From NCBI RefSeq assembly GCF_036226465.1, contig NZ_CP108476.1, positions 1,178,001 to 1,242,000 on the forward strand: a DNA stretch of 64,000 nt, read 5' to 3'. This document shows, one piece after another, positions 25,608-34,698 of the stretch. The stretch is from Kitasatospora sp. NBC_01250 (GTDB lineage: Bacteria; Actinomycetota; Actinomycetes; Streptomycetales; Streptomycetaceae). Each line of letters begins with the position of its first letter. Within the stretch, counting starts at the first letter, position 1. Both the position numbers and the translations under genes were made by a program. The notes under the pieces were generated by a model that saw nothing but the letters and a program-made list of their open reading frames with translations, was not told the DNA's origin and made no database searches.

Positions 25608-26468
25608 TCAGATGCGGTCGGCGGCGATCATCAGGTAGTGGAAGCTGCCCTCCTTGTAGGCGGTGAGGAACGGGTCCTCCACGCCGGTCGCCACCGAGGA
25701 CTTGGCGCGCAGCTCCCAGTACGGGATGGTCGCGGCGGTCAGGTCGACCACGCTGATCGGGATCAGGTCGTTGGCCGACATGGCGGCGAAGTAGGCGCTG
25801 CGCGGGTGGATGTCGCAGATGTAGTGCGCGTCGATCTGGCTGACGGCCCGGGAGGGCTGGCGGCCGTGCACGTCGTTGAAGCAGCCGGTGATGGTGACGT
25901 ACCGGCCGCCGGGCTTCAGGACCCGGGCGTGCTCGGCGAAGAGCTCGTGCAGGTCCACGTACATGGTGCTCTCGTTGTTCCAGATCGCCTGGAAGGTGGC
26001 GTCGGGGAACCCGTTGCCGAGCATGTTACGGAAGTGGAAGGCCACCTTGTCGGCCACGCCCCGCTGCTGGGCCTGGTTGTTGGCGAACTTCACCTGCTCC
26101 TCGGAGATCGAGATGCCGTCCACCTGGCAGCCGAACCGCTGGTTGGCCACGAAGCTGGTGCCGCCGCGGCCCGAGCCGGCGTCGAGGATCCGGTCGGCCG
26201 GGCCGAGGGCCCCCAACTGCTCCACCAGGAAGTCGGCCTGGGCGGCCTCCAGCCGGTGCAGCTCCTTGATGATCCGCTCGTCGCGGGTGGCCTCGTCGCC
26301 CTCCAGCACGGACCAGTCCACGTCACCGATGCCGTAGTGGTGGTGGAAGGTGCCGGAGACCTCGCCGAGCCGGATGTTGACCGGGTCCTTCTCCTGGTTC
26401 CAGTAGTCGGCCACGGACTGCTGGTACTTGGTGGCCAGGACCGGGGCGGTGGTGTCGGTGATCGTCAT
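25608..26468 (-). CDS. gpmt: geranyl diphosphate 2-C-methyltransferase
   Basis: The 286-residue protein has the SAM-binding motif ILDAGSGRGGTS near residue 95 and the family's HHHYGIGDVDW, NNESTMYVD and KPGGRYVTITGCF segments. It matches the methyltransferase of 2-methylisoborneol biosynthesis, which methylates geranyl diphosphate at C2. It follows the terpene cyclase gene by five bases on the same strand, and that gene follows an encapsulin gene, which is the usual order in Streptomyces. Start ATG at 26468 with AAGGACAG upstream. It acts in the cytoplasm; the product goes to the adjacent cyclase. Confidence 0.93.
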   Translation of the reverse strand: MTITDTTAPVLATKYQQSVADYWNQEKDPVNIRLGEVSGTFHHHYGIGDVDWSVLEGDEATRDERIIKELHRLEAAQADFLVEQLGALGPADRILDAGSGRGGTSFVANQRFGCQVDGISISEEQVKFANNQAQQRGVADKVAFHFRNMLGNGFPDATFQAIWNNESTMYVDLHELFAEHARVLKPGGRYVTITGCFNDVHGRQPSRAVSQIDAHYICDIHPRSAYFAAMSANDLIPISVVDLTAATIPYWELRAKSSVATGVEDPFLTAYKEGSFHYLMIAADRI

Positions 26469-26473
26469 GGCTG

Positions 26474-27685
26474 TCACTGTCCTTGGTGGTCGTTGTAGCG
26501 GGGGCTGCCGGCGTGCCACTCCCGGTTGCCGCCGAGCCAGGCCCACAGGGCGCCCAGGTAGCGGGTCAGGATCGGGTCGCCGGTCAGTGTGAGGGCGGCC
26601 GAGGAGGCCTCGAAGGAGCGCACGAGTTCGTTGTGGAGTTCGACGGAGCGCCGGGTCGCCTCGGCGAGCGGGCAACCCTCCTCCGCCGCCAGCACGGTGG
26701 GCAGGTTGTACTCGACGCCCTGGGCGTCGCCCTCCTTGTGCATCGAGTAGATGTCGTTGAGCAGCACGGAGGCGAGCGCGGCCTGCAGGGTCGCACGGCG
26801 CACGTCGGGCCGGCCGTAGACGTCGGCGGGCAGTTCGTAGCCGCCGACCGCGTCGACCAGGGTCATGCACGGCAGGAAGCTGTTCATCTGACGGTTCGCC
26901 AGGTACTCGGCGACCGAGGGCGCGCTGCCGCCGATCCGCCAGCCCGCCTCGGCGTCCATGCCGAGGAAGAGCCCGGCGATCTCCTGCCGGAGCCGGTTGA
27001 TCTGCGCGCCGCTGGCGTAGCCGGCCAGGTCCCGCACCGAGCAGCGCAGCGCGTTGAGCACGGGGTTCTCGCGCATCGAGCGCTCGTAGCGCTCCTGGTA
27101 GCGGCCGGGCAGCCGGGGCGGGTCGATCGCCGACTGGGCGAGCATCAACTGCGGCCCCAGGCGCTCGGGGTGGTCGCCGGTGGTGGCGTCCTCGCAGAAG
27201 TAGTCGTCGACCGCGAACTCGGCGGCCAGGCAGCGGCCGGCGGCCAGCAGCCGGTCCGGGTCGTCGGTGTCGGGGTGGGTCAGCATCAGCAGCCGGCCGA
27301 AGTCGGCCTGCCGGAACTTCTCGGTCCGGCCGGCGTAGATGCCCACCTGCCTGGTCCAGTCGACCAGGCGCTCGTTGACCTCCTCGGCCAGCGCGCGGTC
27401 GTCGCGCAGGTGGGGCGGGCAGTACAGACCGGGGACGGCGCGGCCGGTGCCCTGCGGCGCGAGCGGCTGCGGCGCCGCGGCCCGCGGGGCAACGGCGGTC
27501 GGGGCAACGGTCGCTGGGGCGACCGTCGGTGGGACAACGGTCGGTGGGACAATGGTCGGTGGGGTGGGGGCGGCTGCGGTGCGCGGGCGCAGCAGCTCGG
27601 TGATCCGGGCGGCTGAGGTGCCCAGGCCGGTCGGGCCGGTCACGAACGCCCGGCCCGCTCCGGCGCCGGTGTCGAAGGCTGCCAT
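26474..27685 (-). CDS. 2-methylisoborneol synthase (terpene cyclase)
   Basis: The 403-residue class I terpene cyclase has the metal-binding acidic motif DDYFCED near residue 160 and the NSE-type motif NDIYSMHKE near 305, with the C-terminal RYxxx region NDHQGQ at the end. It converts 2-methylgeranyl diphosphate to the odorant 2-methylisoborneol. The first 90 residues are disordered and rich in repeated PTV(V/A)P units. In systems of this type the disordered N terminus is thought to target the cyclase into the family 2B encapsulin shell encoded just upstream. The gene is 23 bases after the encapsulin gene and five before the methyltransferase gene. Confidence 0.93.
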   Translation of the reverse strand: MAAFDTGAGAGRAFVTGPTGLGTSAARITELLRPRTAAAPTPPTIVPPTVVPPTVAPATVAPTAVAPRAAAPQPLAPQGTGRAVPGLYCPPHLRDDRALAEEVNERLVDWTRQVGIYAGRTEKFRQADFGRLLMLTHPDTDDPDRLLAAGRCLAAEFAVDDYFCEDATTGDHPERLGPQLMLAQSAIDPPRLPGRYQERYERSMRENPVLNALRCSVRDLAGYASGAQINRLRQEIAGLFLGMDAEAGWRIGGSAPSVAEYLANRQMNSFLPCMTLVDAVGGYELPADVYGRPDVRRATLQAALASVLLNDIYSMHKEGDAQGVEYNLPTVLAAEEGCPLAEATRRSVELHNELVRSFEASSAALTLTGDPILTRYLGALWAWLGGNREWHAGSPRYNDHQGQ

Positions 27686-27708
27686 CGGCTCTTCTCCTGA
27701 CCGCCGGC

Positions 27709-29136
27709 TCAGGACCGCGGCGCGGCGATGTCGACGTTCTCCAGGATGCCGACGGCGTCGCCCACCAGGATCGCCGCCGAGTAGTAGGCGGTGACCAGGT
27801 ACTTCATGATCGCCTTGTCGTCGATGCCCATGAACCGGACGTTCAGGCTGGGGTCGAACTCGTCGGGGATCCCGGTCTGGTGCAGCCCGATGACACCCTG
27901 GTCCTGCTCGCCGGTGCGCATCGCGAGGATCGAGGAGGTGTGCCCGGTGATCGGGATCTTGCCACACGGGAAGATCGGCACGCCGCGCCAGGCGGGCACC
28001 TGGTGGCCGCCCACGTCCGCGCTGTCCGGGTAGATGCCGCGCTTGGTGCACTCGCGGAAGAACGCGGTGATGGCCTTGGGGTGGGCGAGGAAGAGGTCGG
28101 TGCCGCGGCGCATCGACAGCAGCTCGTCCATGTCGTCCGGGGTCGGCGGCCCGGACCAGGTGTTGATCCGCTGGTCGTAGTCGGCGTTGTGGAGCAGGCC
28201 GAACTCGCGGTTGTTCAGCAGCTCCCACTCCTGGCGCTCGCGGATCTCCTCGACGGTGAGCCGCAGCTGCTGCTCCAGCTGGTTCATCGGCTCGTTGTAG
28301 AGGTCGGCGACCCGCGAGTGCACCCGCAGGATGGTCTGGGTCAGCGACAGCTCGTACTCGCGCGGCGCGAGGTCGTAGTCGACGAAGGAGGTGGGGACGT
28401 CGGGCTCGCCCTGGTGGCCCGCAGCGATGGCGACCTCCACCTCGCCCTTGGAGTTGACCTTCCGCGCGGAGCTGGCCAGGAACCGGTCCACGTGGTCGCG
28501 CAGGTTCTCGGAGCGGTCGAACAGCTCCAGGAAGGTCGCCCAGGGCAGCACCATGACGGTGCCGGCGGTGGCGGCCCGTACGGTGGCCGTCCAGCGCGGG
28601 TCGGGGCGCAGCAGCGCCTCGTCGCCGAGGTGGTCGCCGTCGGAGAGCACGCCGAGGGTCTTGCTGTCGCCGTACTTGCCGGTGGCGATCCGCTCGACCC
28701 GGCCGTGCGCGACGATGAACACCTCCTCGACCGGCCGGCCCTCCTCGACCAGCACCTCGCCGCTCCGCACGTCGCGGGGCGTGAAGCGGCCGGCCAGCTC
28801 GGCGAGCAGCGCGTCGTCCTCGAAGCCGCGCAGCGCCGGGATCTCGCGCAGCGTCTCGGGGACGATCCGCACGTCGTCGGCCCCGGCCTGCACGAAGCCG
28901 ACCCGCCCGCGGCCGACGGCCAGCGAGAGCCGGCGGTTGACCCGGTAGGTGCCGCCGGAGACCTGCACCCAGGGGAGCTGCCGCAGCAGCCAGCGCGAGG
29001 TGATGCCGCGCATCTGCGGAGCGGACTTGGTGGTGGTCGCCAGGTTGCGGGCGGCGGCGGTGCTCAGGCTGAGCTGTGCGGGGGTGGGGCCGGGCACGAG
29101 GCCCTGGGCGAAGTCCGGATCGGCGGCTATCGACAT
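27709..29136 (-). CDS. family 2B encapsulin shell protein with cyclic-nucleotide domain
   Basis: The 475-residue protein is of the EshA/family 2B encapsulin type. The N-terminal HK97-fold arm ([28 protein letters not shown] region) is followed by an inserted cNMP-binding domain (about 90-210: [32 protein letters not shown]). The rest of the shell fold follows ([46 protein letters not shown]). It should assemble a protein nanocompartment around the 2-methylisoborneol synthase. Start ATG at 29136 with CAGGAGAA. It is the first gene of the three-gene operon. Whether it binds cAMP cannot be told from sequence alone. Confidence 0.9.
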   Translation of the reverse strand: MSIAADPDFAQGLVPGPTPAQLSLSTAAARNLATTTKSAPQMRGITSRWLLRQLPWVQVSGGTYRVNRRLSLAVGRGRVGFVQAGADDVRIVPETLREIPALRGFEDDALLAELAGRFTPRDVRSGEVLVEEGRPVEEVFIVAHGRVERIATGKYGDSKTLGVLSDGDHLGDEALLRPDPRWTATVRAATAGTVMVLPWATFLELFDRSENLRDHVDRFLASSARKVNSKGEVEVAIAAGHQGEPDVPTSFVDYDLAPREYELSLTQTILRVHSRVADLYNEPMNQLEQQLRLTVEEIRERQEWELLNNREFGLLHNADYDQRINTWSGPPTPDDMDELLSMRRGTDLFLAHPKAITAFFRECTKRGIYPDSADVGGHQVPAWRGVPIFPCGKIPITGHTSSILAMRTGEQDQGVIGLHQTGIPDEFDPSLNVRFMGIDDKAIMKYLVTAYYSAAILVGDAVGILENVDIAAPRS

Positions 29137-29550
29137 CGGGGTTCTCCTGGGGGACGGGCCGGGTGCTCGGCCTGCTGCGCTTGGCGGGTGTCGGACCATC
29201 AGCCACACATCCGTCTGCCATAAATGGAGAGAGGAATTCCGGTTCGACGGCAGCCGACGCTACCGAAATCCGAACAACGAGAACGGAATTTCGACGCGAA
29301 CTCGCCAACACCTGACACAGGCGTCGCTCTTGGCCACGGCAGCCCCTTGTGGGACACCCCGTCAACAGCACGCCGGGCCGCACCGGCATCCATGTCCGGG
29401 CGATGCCGGGCCAGTTGTCGCTCCGCAGGCCGCGCGCCCTGCGGGGACGTACGGCAGGAAGATCACCGGCAGCAGGGAGTGGATTCTGGCTGGAACTATC
29501 CGATCACACTCCGTAATCGATATGGGGCATGCTAAAGGGCCCGGCGGCGC
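29137..29550. other. encapsulin-operon promoter region
   Basis: About 410 bases without a credible gene. The part close to the encapsulin start is unusually AT-rich for this genome. It contains an imperfect dyad, with GGAATTCCGGTTC near 29232 and GAACGGAATTTC near 29281, so it is the most likely control site of the 2-methylisoborneol operon. The leftover sequence downstream of it shows nothing recognisable. Confidence 0.45.
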
Positions 29551-29616
29551 GCCGGGCCGTGGACCGCCGGGCGGTGGACCGCCGGGCCGTAGACCGCCGG
29601 GCGGTGGACCGCCGGG
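29551..29616 (-). repeat. 15-base tandem repeat after the CGNR gene
   Basis: Four copies of GCCGGGC(C/G)GT(G/A)GACC start at 29551, 29566, 29581 and 29596, followed by GCCGGG. The array abuts the stop codon of the CGNR-domain gene at 29617-29619. Confidence 0.85.
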
Positions 29617-30198
29617 TTAGGCCTGGCGCGACCGGCGGGCCCGGAAGGCCGCAGCCTTGGTGCGGTTCTGACATGCCGTCGAACAGAACTGGCGCACGCT
29701 GTTGCGCGACGTGTCGACGTACACCCGGTCGCAGTGCGCGGCCTGGCAGACGCCGAGCCGGCCCGCGAGGTCGCTGCCGACGGCCAGCGCCAGGCCGGCC
29801 GCGCAGCCCGCGCTCCAGCCCACGGCCAACGAGTCGTCCGCGCCGTGGAAGTGGACCTGCCAGGGCTCGCCGGGCACCTGGTTGAGCTGCGGGCGGGCCC
29901 CGGTCGAGAGCAGCAGGCCGTTCAACACCTGGGCCGCCTCGTCGATCCGCCCCGCGCCCGCAGCCTCGAAGATCCGGCGCAGCTGCTGCGCCGTCTGCGC
30001 GAGTCGGGCCGCCTGCGCCGGATCGATCGCACGCGGGCCAGCGCCCGGACCGGTGCGCGGCAGCGCCGCGTCGACCGCCGCCGGCAGCTCGGCGCCGTGC
30101 GGCGCGAGGTACGGCCGGCCGCGTGCCTCCCCGTCGGTCAGGGAGTTGACGAGCGAGACCGCCGCCTCCAGCAGCGTGGCCACATGACTGTCGAACAT
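29617..30198 (-). CDS. CGNR zinc-finger domain regulator (ABATE family)
   Basis: The protein has the two-part ABATE/zf-CGNR layout. There is an N-terminal ligand-binding-like domain of about 130 residues, then a zinc-finger region with GVCQAAHCDRVYVD and FCSTACQNRTK near the C terminus, including the C-x4-C and C-x3-C pairs. Such proteins are stress-type transcription regulators. The start at 30198 (MFDSHVATLLE) is preferred because GGAAGGA lies 15 bases upstream; GTG codons at 30201 and 30213 are possible alternatives. It is divergent from an MFS exporter, with a dyad between them, and probably controls both. Confidence 0.8.
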   Translation of the reverse strand: MFDSHVATLLEAAVSLVNSLTDGEARGRPYLAPHGAELPAAVDAALPRTGPGAGPRAIDPAQAARLAQTAQQLRRIFEAAGAGRIDEAAQVLNGLLLSTGARPQLNQVPGEPWQVHFHGADDSLAVGWSAGCAAGLALAVGSDLAGRLGVCQAAHCDRVYVDTSRNSVRQFCSTACQNRTKAAAFRARRSRQA

Positions 30199-30230
30199 CA
30201 CTTGACCAGTCACTCCTTCCAGCTCTAGCG

Positions 30231-30266
30231 TTCGTCACTGACGATATCAGTTTAGCCAGTGACGAA
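30231..30266. promoter_or_regulatory. operator-like dyad between CGNR regulator and MFS exporter
   Basis: TTCGTCACTG at 30231-30240 and its exact reverse complement at 30257-30266 flank 16 bases. An inner ACTGA-N5-TCAGT dyad (30237-30251) gives a third half-site. The region is less GC-rich than its surroundings. Confidence 0.6.
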
Positions 30267-30281
30267 AGGTGGGGGTCTCCC

Positions 30282-31553
30282 ATGCCCGGAACCAGCGGAC
30301 GACTGCCACGCGGGGTGCGACTGCTGATCGTCGCGCGGGCCGTCAACCGGCTCGGCGCCTTCTCGCTGCCCTTCCTGACGGTGCTGGTCAGCACCGAGTT
30401 CGGCGCGAGCCTCGGCACCGCCGGACTCGTCTCGGCCACCTTCGGACTCGCCACGATCCCCTCCCGGCTGGCCGGCGGCCGGCTCGCCGACCGGCTGGGC
30501 CGCCGCCGCACGATCCTGCTCGGCCTCGGCGGCTGCGCCGTCACCGAGCTGGGGATCGCGGCGGCGGGCTCACTGGCCACCGTCGCGCTCTTCGCCGTGC
30601 TGCTCGGCCTGGTCTTCGAGCTCTACGAACCGCCGAGCCAGGCGATGATCGCCGATGCCGTCGAGCCCGCCGAACACGTCCGCGCCTACGGGGCGCTGAG
30701 CGCCGCGCTGGCCGGCGCGGGCATGGGCGCCGGACTGATCGCCGCCACCGTCGGGCGCTGGGACCTGCGCTGGCTCTTCGTCGCCGACGCGCTGACCAGC
30801 CTGGCCTGCGCCCTCGTGGTGCGCGCCGTGCTGCCGGCCGACCGCCCGCGCCCCGCCGCCGACGGTGGCCGCGACCAAGCGGACGGGCCGTCCGCCTGGC
30901 GCGACCGGGCCCTGCTGGCGATGCTCGGCTGCGGCACCCTGTTCGCGGTGGTCTACCTCCAGGTCATGGTCTCGCTGCCGCTCTCGCTGCTCCGGCGCGG
31001 TCTGGGTGCCTCGCAGGCCGGCCTGCTGCTCACCGTCTCCGCCGTCACAGTGGTGGCCGGGCAGCCGTTGGTACGCCTGCGCCGCCTGGCCGCGCTCCCC
31101 GCACCCGCCGCGCTCGCCCTCGGCTACCTGCTGCTCGCGGGCGGCCTGGCCGGCTACGCGGCGGCGCGCACCCTGCCGGGGTATCTGGCCGCCACCGTCG
31201 TGTGGAGCCTGGGCGACCTGCTGATGATGGGACGCAGCTACGCCGTGGTGGTCGACCTGGCACCGGCCGAGGCCCGTGGCCGCTACCTCGCCGTCTACGG
31301 GACCAGTTGGGGCGTGGCGACCGTCGCGGCGCCGATCCTCGGCACCCAGCTGCTGGCGCACGGCGGCGTGACCTGCCTGTGGAGCGTGCTGGCCGCCGGC
31401 TGCCTGCTGCTCGCCGCCGTGCAGCCGCTGCTCGGCCGGGCGCTGCCGGGCGCGGGGCGTCGTGCGGGCGCGGGACGTGCGGGTGCCGGGCCAGCAAGCG
31501 CCGGCCCGGCAGGCGCGGGGCCTGCGGCGGCGCCCGGTGGCACGGCCTCCTGA
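30282..31553 (+). CDS. MFS transporter, drug-exporter type
   Basis: The 423-residue protein has about twelve hydrophobic helices and the MFS loop 2-3 motif GGRLADRLGRRRTILLG near residue 65, with a long central loop near 190. It looks like an exporter of the DHA1 type with unknown substrate. The C terminus ends in an Ala/Gly-rich low-complexity tail (GAGRAGAGPASAGPAGAGP). The start follows AAAGGTGGGGG. It is divergent from the CGNR regulator, which may sense the exported compound. A very strong hairpin overlaps the stop codon. Confidence 0.85.
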   Translation: MPGTSGRLPRGVRLLIVARAVNRLGAFSLPFLTVLVSTEFGASLGTAGLVSATFGLATIPSRLAGGRLADRLGRRRTILLGLGGCAVTELGIAAAGSLATVALFAVLLGLVFELYEPPSQAMIADAVEPAEHVRAYGALSAALAGAGMGAGLIAATVGRWDLRWLFVADALTSLACALVVRAVLPADRPRPAADGGRDQADGPSAWRDRALLAMLGCGTLFAVVYLQVMVSLPLSLLRRGLGASQAGLLLTVSAVTVVAGQPLVRLRRLAALPAPAALALGYLLLAGGLAGYAAARTLPGYLAATVVWSLGDLLMMGRSYAVVVDLAPAEARGRYLAVYGTSWGVATVAAPILGTQLLAHGGVTCLWSVLAAGCLLLAAVQPLLGRALPGAGRRAGAGRAGAGPASAGPAGAGPAAAPGGTAS

Positions 31554-31570
31554 GAGGCCGTGCCACCGGG
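31533..31570. terminator. 17-base-pair terminator hairpin
   Basis: A perfect 17-base-pair stem (31533-31549 with 31554-31570) around CTGA includes the stop codon of the MFS gene. It lies between convergent genes and should end transcription from both. Confidence 0.9.
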
Positions 31571-31594
31571 TCGGCGCCCTGTCCGGCCACCCGC

Positions 31595-33730
31595 CTACCG
31601 GGCTGCCGTCCCCGCGTCGGCCGGGGCCGGGGCGTAGCCGGTGGGTCGGGCCGTGAAGGTGCCCCGGCCCTGGGTGCGGCTGCGCAACCGGGTTGCGTAG
31701 CCGAACAGTTCGGCCAACGGCACGGTGGCCGTGACCGTGGCCGTGCCGCCCCGCGCGGTCGAGCCCGAGACCCGCCCGCGCCGTGCCGCCAGGTCGCCGA
31801 GCACCCCGCCCACCGCGTCCTCGGGCACGGTGACGGTGACCTCCACCACCGGTTCGAGCAGCGCCAGCACGCAGGCACGCAGTGCCTCGCGCAGCCCCTG
31901 CCGCCCGGCGGTGCGGAACGCCAGCTCCGAGGAGTCCTTGGGATGGGTGGCACCATCGGTCAGGGTGACCAGCAGCCCGGTCACCGGGTGCCCGCCGAGC
32001 GGCCCGTCCGCCAGCGCGTCCCGGCAGCCGGCCTCCACCGCCCGGACGTACTCCTGCGGCACCCGCCCGCCGACGACGGTCGAACGGAAGACGAAGCCCT
32101 GCGCGCTGCCCGACTCCTGCTCCTGCCCGGCCGGTGCCGTCAGCGGCGCCACATCGAGCACCACATGGGCGAACTGCCCGGCGCCGCCGTCCTGTTTGAC
32201 GTGCCGGTGGACCAGGCCCGACACCCCGCGCAGCACCGTCTCCCGGTAGGCCACCTTCGGCCGCCCGACGTTGACCTCCAGCCCGTGGTCGCGGCGGACC
32301 TTCTCCACCGCCACCTCCAGGTGCAGCTCGCCCATCCCCGACAGGACCGTCTGGCCGGTCTCGGAGTCGGTGCGCACCGCCAGCGAGGGGTCCTCCTCGA
32401 CCAGCCGCGCCAGCGCCGAGACCAGCCGCTCGGTCTCGGTGCGGCGCCGGGCCTCGACGGCCACCGAGACCACCGGGACGGCCACCGAGGGCGGTTCGAG
32501 GAGCAGCGGGGCCGCCGGCGCGCACAGCGTGGCGCCGGCCCGGGCGGCCTTCGGCCCGATCACCGCGACGATGTCCCCGGCCACCGCCCGGTCCACCTCC
32601 GCGTGCCGGTCGGCCTGCACCCGCAGGATCCGGCTGATCCGCTCGGTCCGCCGCGCGCCCACGTCCAGCACCGCCGCTCCCTTGTCGATCGTGCCGGAGT
32701 AGACCCGCAGGAAGGTCAGGCGCCCGGTGCTGGTGGAGTTCACCTTGAACACCAGGGCCGCGAACGGAGCCGCCGGGTCGGCGGCTCGCTCCTGCACCGC
32801 GTCGTCCGCCCCGCTGCCGCCCGCCCCGCCGGCCCCGTTGGCACCACGCACCGGCGGTACGTCCAGCGGCGAGGGCAGGTAGGCCACCACGGCCTCCAGC
32901 AGCGGCTCGATGCCGCGGTTGCGGTAGGCCGAGCCGCACAGCACCACCACGCCCTCGCCCGTGCGGGTGAGGGCGCGCAGCGCGGCGGCCAGCGTCGGCG
33001 CCTCGACGGTGCCGGTCGCGCAGAACTCCTCCAGCGCGCCCGGGTGGAGCTCCGCCACCGCCTCCACCAGCAGCCGGCGGCGGTGCTGCGCCTGCGGCAG
33101 CACCGCCTCCGGGACCGGCCCCTCGGCGAAGCCGTCGCCGTCGCCCCCGTCGGCCCAGACCAGCGCGCGCATCCGCAGCAGGTCCACCACGCCGGTGAAG
33201 CCGTCCTCCGTACCGATCGGCAGCTGCACCACCAGCGGCGCCGGATGCAGCCGCTCGCGGATCGAGGCGACCGCCGTGTCGAGGTCCGCGCCGGCCCGGT
33301 CGAGCTTGTTGACGAAGGCGATCCGGGGCACACCGTGCCGGTCGGCCTGACGCCACACCGACTCGCTCTGCGGCTCCACGCCCGCGACGGCGTCGAACAC
33401 CGCGACCGCACCGTCGAGCACCCGCAGCGAGCGCTCCACCTCGTCGGCGAAGTCGACGTGGCCCGGGGTGTCGATCAGGTTGATCCGATGGCCGTCCCAG
33501 GCACAACTCACCGCGGCGGCGAAGATGGTGATGCCGCGGTCGCGCTCCTGGGAGTCGAAGTCGGTGACGGTGGTGCCGTCGTGCACCTCGCCGCGCTTGT
33601 AGGTGGCGCCGGTGCGGTAGAGGATCCGCTCGGTGACGGTGGTCTTGCCGGCGTCGACGTGGGCCAGAATGCCCAGGTTGCGAACCGTGCCGAGGTCGTC
33701 GACGTGCTGAGTGTGCGGGTTGCTGCGCAT
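31595..33730 (-). CDS. elongation factor G-like GTPase (second paralogue)
   Basis: The 711-residue protein has all EF-G GTPase motifs: [24 protein letters not shown] and NKLDRAG, followed by domains II to V ([37 protein letters not shown]). A Gly/Ala-rich insert lies near residue 290. It is shorter in some loops than the housekeeping factor, and the context is not the ribosomal str operon. It is thus a paralogue of the kind often linked to ribosome rescue or antibiotic stress in actinobacteria. The start at 33730 (MRSNPHTQ) has AAAGG about nine bases upstream. A possible leader peptide is encoded upstream. Confidence 0.85.
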   Translation of the reverse strand: MRSNPHTQHVDDLGTVRNLGILAHVDAGKTTVTERILYRTGATYKRGEVHDGTTVTDFDSQERDRGITIFAAAVSCAWDGHRINLIDTPGHVDFADEVERSLRVLDGAVAVFDAVAGVEPQSESVWRQADRHGVPRIAFVNKLDRAGADLDTAVASIRERLHPAPLVVQLPIGTEDGFTGVVDLLRMRALVWADGGDGDGFAEGPVPEAVLPQAQHRRRLLVEAVAELHPGALEEFCATGTVEAPTLAAALRALTRTGEGVVVLCGSAYRNRGIEPLLEAVVAYLPSPLDVPPVRGANGAGGAGGSGADDAVQERAADPAAPFAALVFKVNSTSTGRLTFLRVYSGTIDKGAAVLDVGARRTERISRILRVQADRHAEVDRAVAGDIVAVIGPKAARAGATLCAPAAPLLLEPPSVAVPVVSVAVEARRRTETERLVSALARLVEEDPSLAVRTDSETGQTVLSGMGELHLEVAVEKVRRDHGLEVNVGRPKVAYRETVLRGVSGLVHRHVKQDGGAGQFAHVVLDVAPLTAPAGQEQESGSAQGFVFRSTVVGGRVPQEYVRAVEAGCRDALADGPLGGHPVTGLLVTLTDGATHPKDSSELAFRTAGRQGLREALRACVLALLEPVVEVTVTVPEDAVGGVLGDLAARRGRVSGSTARGGTATVTATVPLAELFGYATRLRSRTQGRGTFTARPTGYAPAPADAGTAAR

Positions 33731-34058
33731 GGCCCATGGCCTTTCAGGGTGGTTCCCGAACGGGTCAGCGCGATTGCCGGACGAAACGGCCCGTGGCCGG
33801 GCCGACTTGGCCCCCTGCCCCCGCCGCGGTGCGACGTGCGTGCCCGGGCGGGTCACCACCGGGCGCGGCGGGGTCAGGAGTTCGTCACGGAGTCCGGTGC
33901 CGGCCGCGCAGCGGGCACCGGGCGCACGAAGACACCAGGATCACCTCGTACCGGGACGGGGGAACGACGACGGCGGTGCGGTACCGCATGGCCACTCTCC
34001 CCTCAACTCGTCCCGGTGCGCGCCACGATGACGGTGCGGCGCGCGATCAGTGGCGAGC
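33731..34058 (-). promoter_or_regulatory. 5' leader region of the EF-G-like gene
   Basis: A 328-base GC-rich stretch between the EF-G-like gene and the next gene upstream. On the minus strand it holds a candidate leader ORF (33885-33989) and then about 155 bases of GC-rich sequence able to fold, before the main start. TAGGCT (34056-34061, overlapping the stop codon of the upstream gene) is a possible -10 box for a promoter driving this leader. Confidence 0.45.
33885..33989 (-). CDS. possible 34-residue leader peptide upstream of EF-G paralogue
   Basis: ATG at 33989 with a strong ribosome site (AGGGGAGAG about five bases before). The frame gives 34 residues beginning [16 protein letters not shown] and ending at TGA 33885-33887. 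It is rich in Arg and Val and contains a PP pair, which can slow ribosomes. Its place before a translation-factor gene suits ribosome-mediated attenuation of the sort known for antibiotic-induced genes in Streptomyces. It could also be a chance frame. Confidence 0.4.
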   Translation of the reverse strand: MRYRTAVVVPPSRYEVILVSSCARCPLRGRHRTP

Positions 34059-34412
34059 CTAGTGAAGCCGGTCCGCCGGGGCACCGGGTTTTTCGGCCGG
34101 CACCGGCGTCTCCTCCCACCGCAGTGCCCGAAGCGCCCAGCTGAGCACCATGTCGCGGTACGGGTCCGCGGCGTCCAGCGCCTTGGCGACCGCCAGCGCC
34201 TCCTCCAGCAACCCCCTTCGCGCGTCCGGAAGTTCACGAAGGCGGTGCGAGTCGCTCAGCCGCAGCAGCACAACGGCGAGCTTGGAGCCGTAGGCCGCCG
34301 GGCTGACCTGGGCCAGCACCCGGTACACCCACAGCGCGTCCGGCCCGTGCAGCACCGGCCGGTCGGTGCTCAGCAGCTTCATCCGCGCCCGAAGTACGGT
34401 CTCGCGATCCAT
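34059..34412 (-). CDS. small hypothetical protein
   Basis: The ATG at 34412 follows GAGGGGGCGACG and opens a 117-residue frame; the longer frame upstream has poor composition and no ribosome site. The protein is helical, with MDRETVLRARMKLL at the start and RDMVLSWALRALRWEE toward the end, rich in Leu, Ala and Arg. I do not recognise a family. No signal peptide or membrane segment is visible, so it is probably cytoplasmic. It precedes the EF-G paralogue on the same strand, about 330 bases away. Confidence 0.6.
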   Translation of the reverse strand: MDRETVLRARMKLLSTDRPVLHGPDALWVYRVLAQVSPAAYGSKLAVVLLRLSDSHRLRELPDARRGLLEEALAVAKALDAADPYRDMVLSWALRALRWEETPVPAEKPGAPADRLH

Positions 34413-34698
34413 CGTCGCCCCCTCGTCGTCCCAGCACCTCCCGGGCCGGTCCCCGCCGGCGGCGGGGCAGCACGACGTCCGCGCCGGCGCCCGGTGACGG
34501 ACGCCGGCACGTGAGCCGGGAGGTGGATGACGTCGAGTCTGCGGGCCGCGGGGTGCGCGGACAAGGGCGGACGAGCGTGCGCTCCGTCCTACCGCCGAGG
34601 CCCCGGAGCAGGCATGATGGAGTCGACACACTGCCGGCGACAGCCGTGACAGCCGTGGGAGCCGTGGCAGCCGCGAAGGCCGCGAAGGCCGCGAAGGC

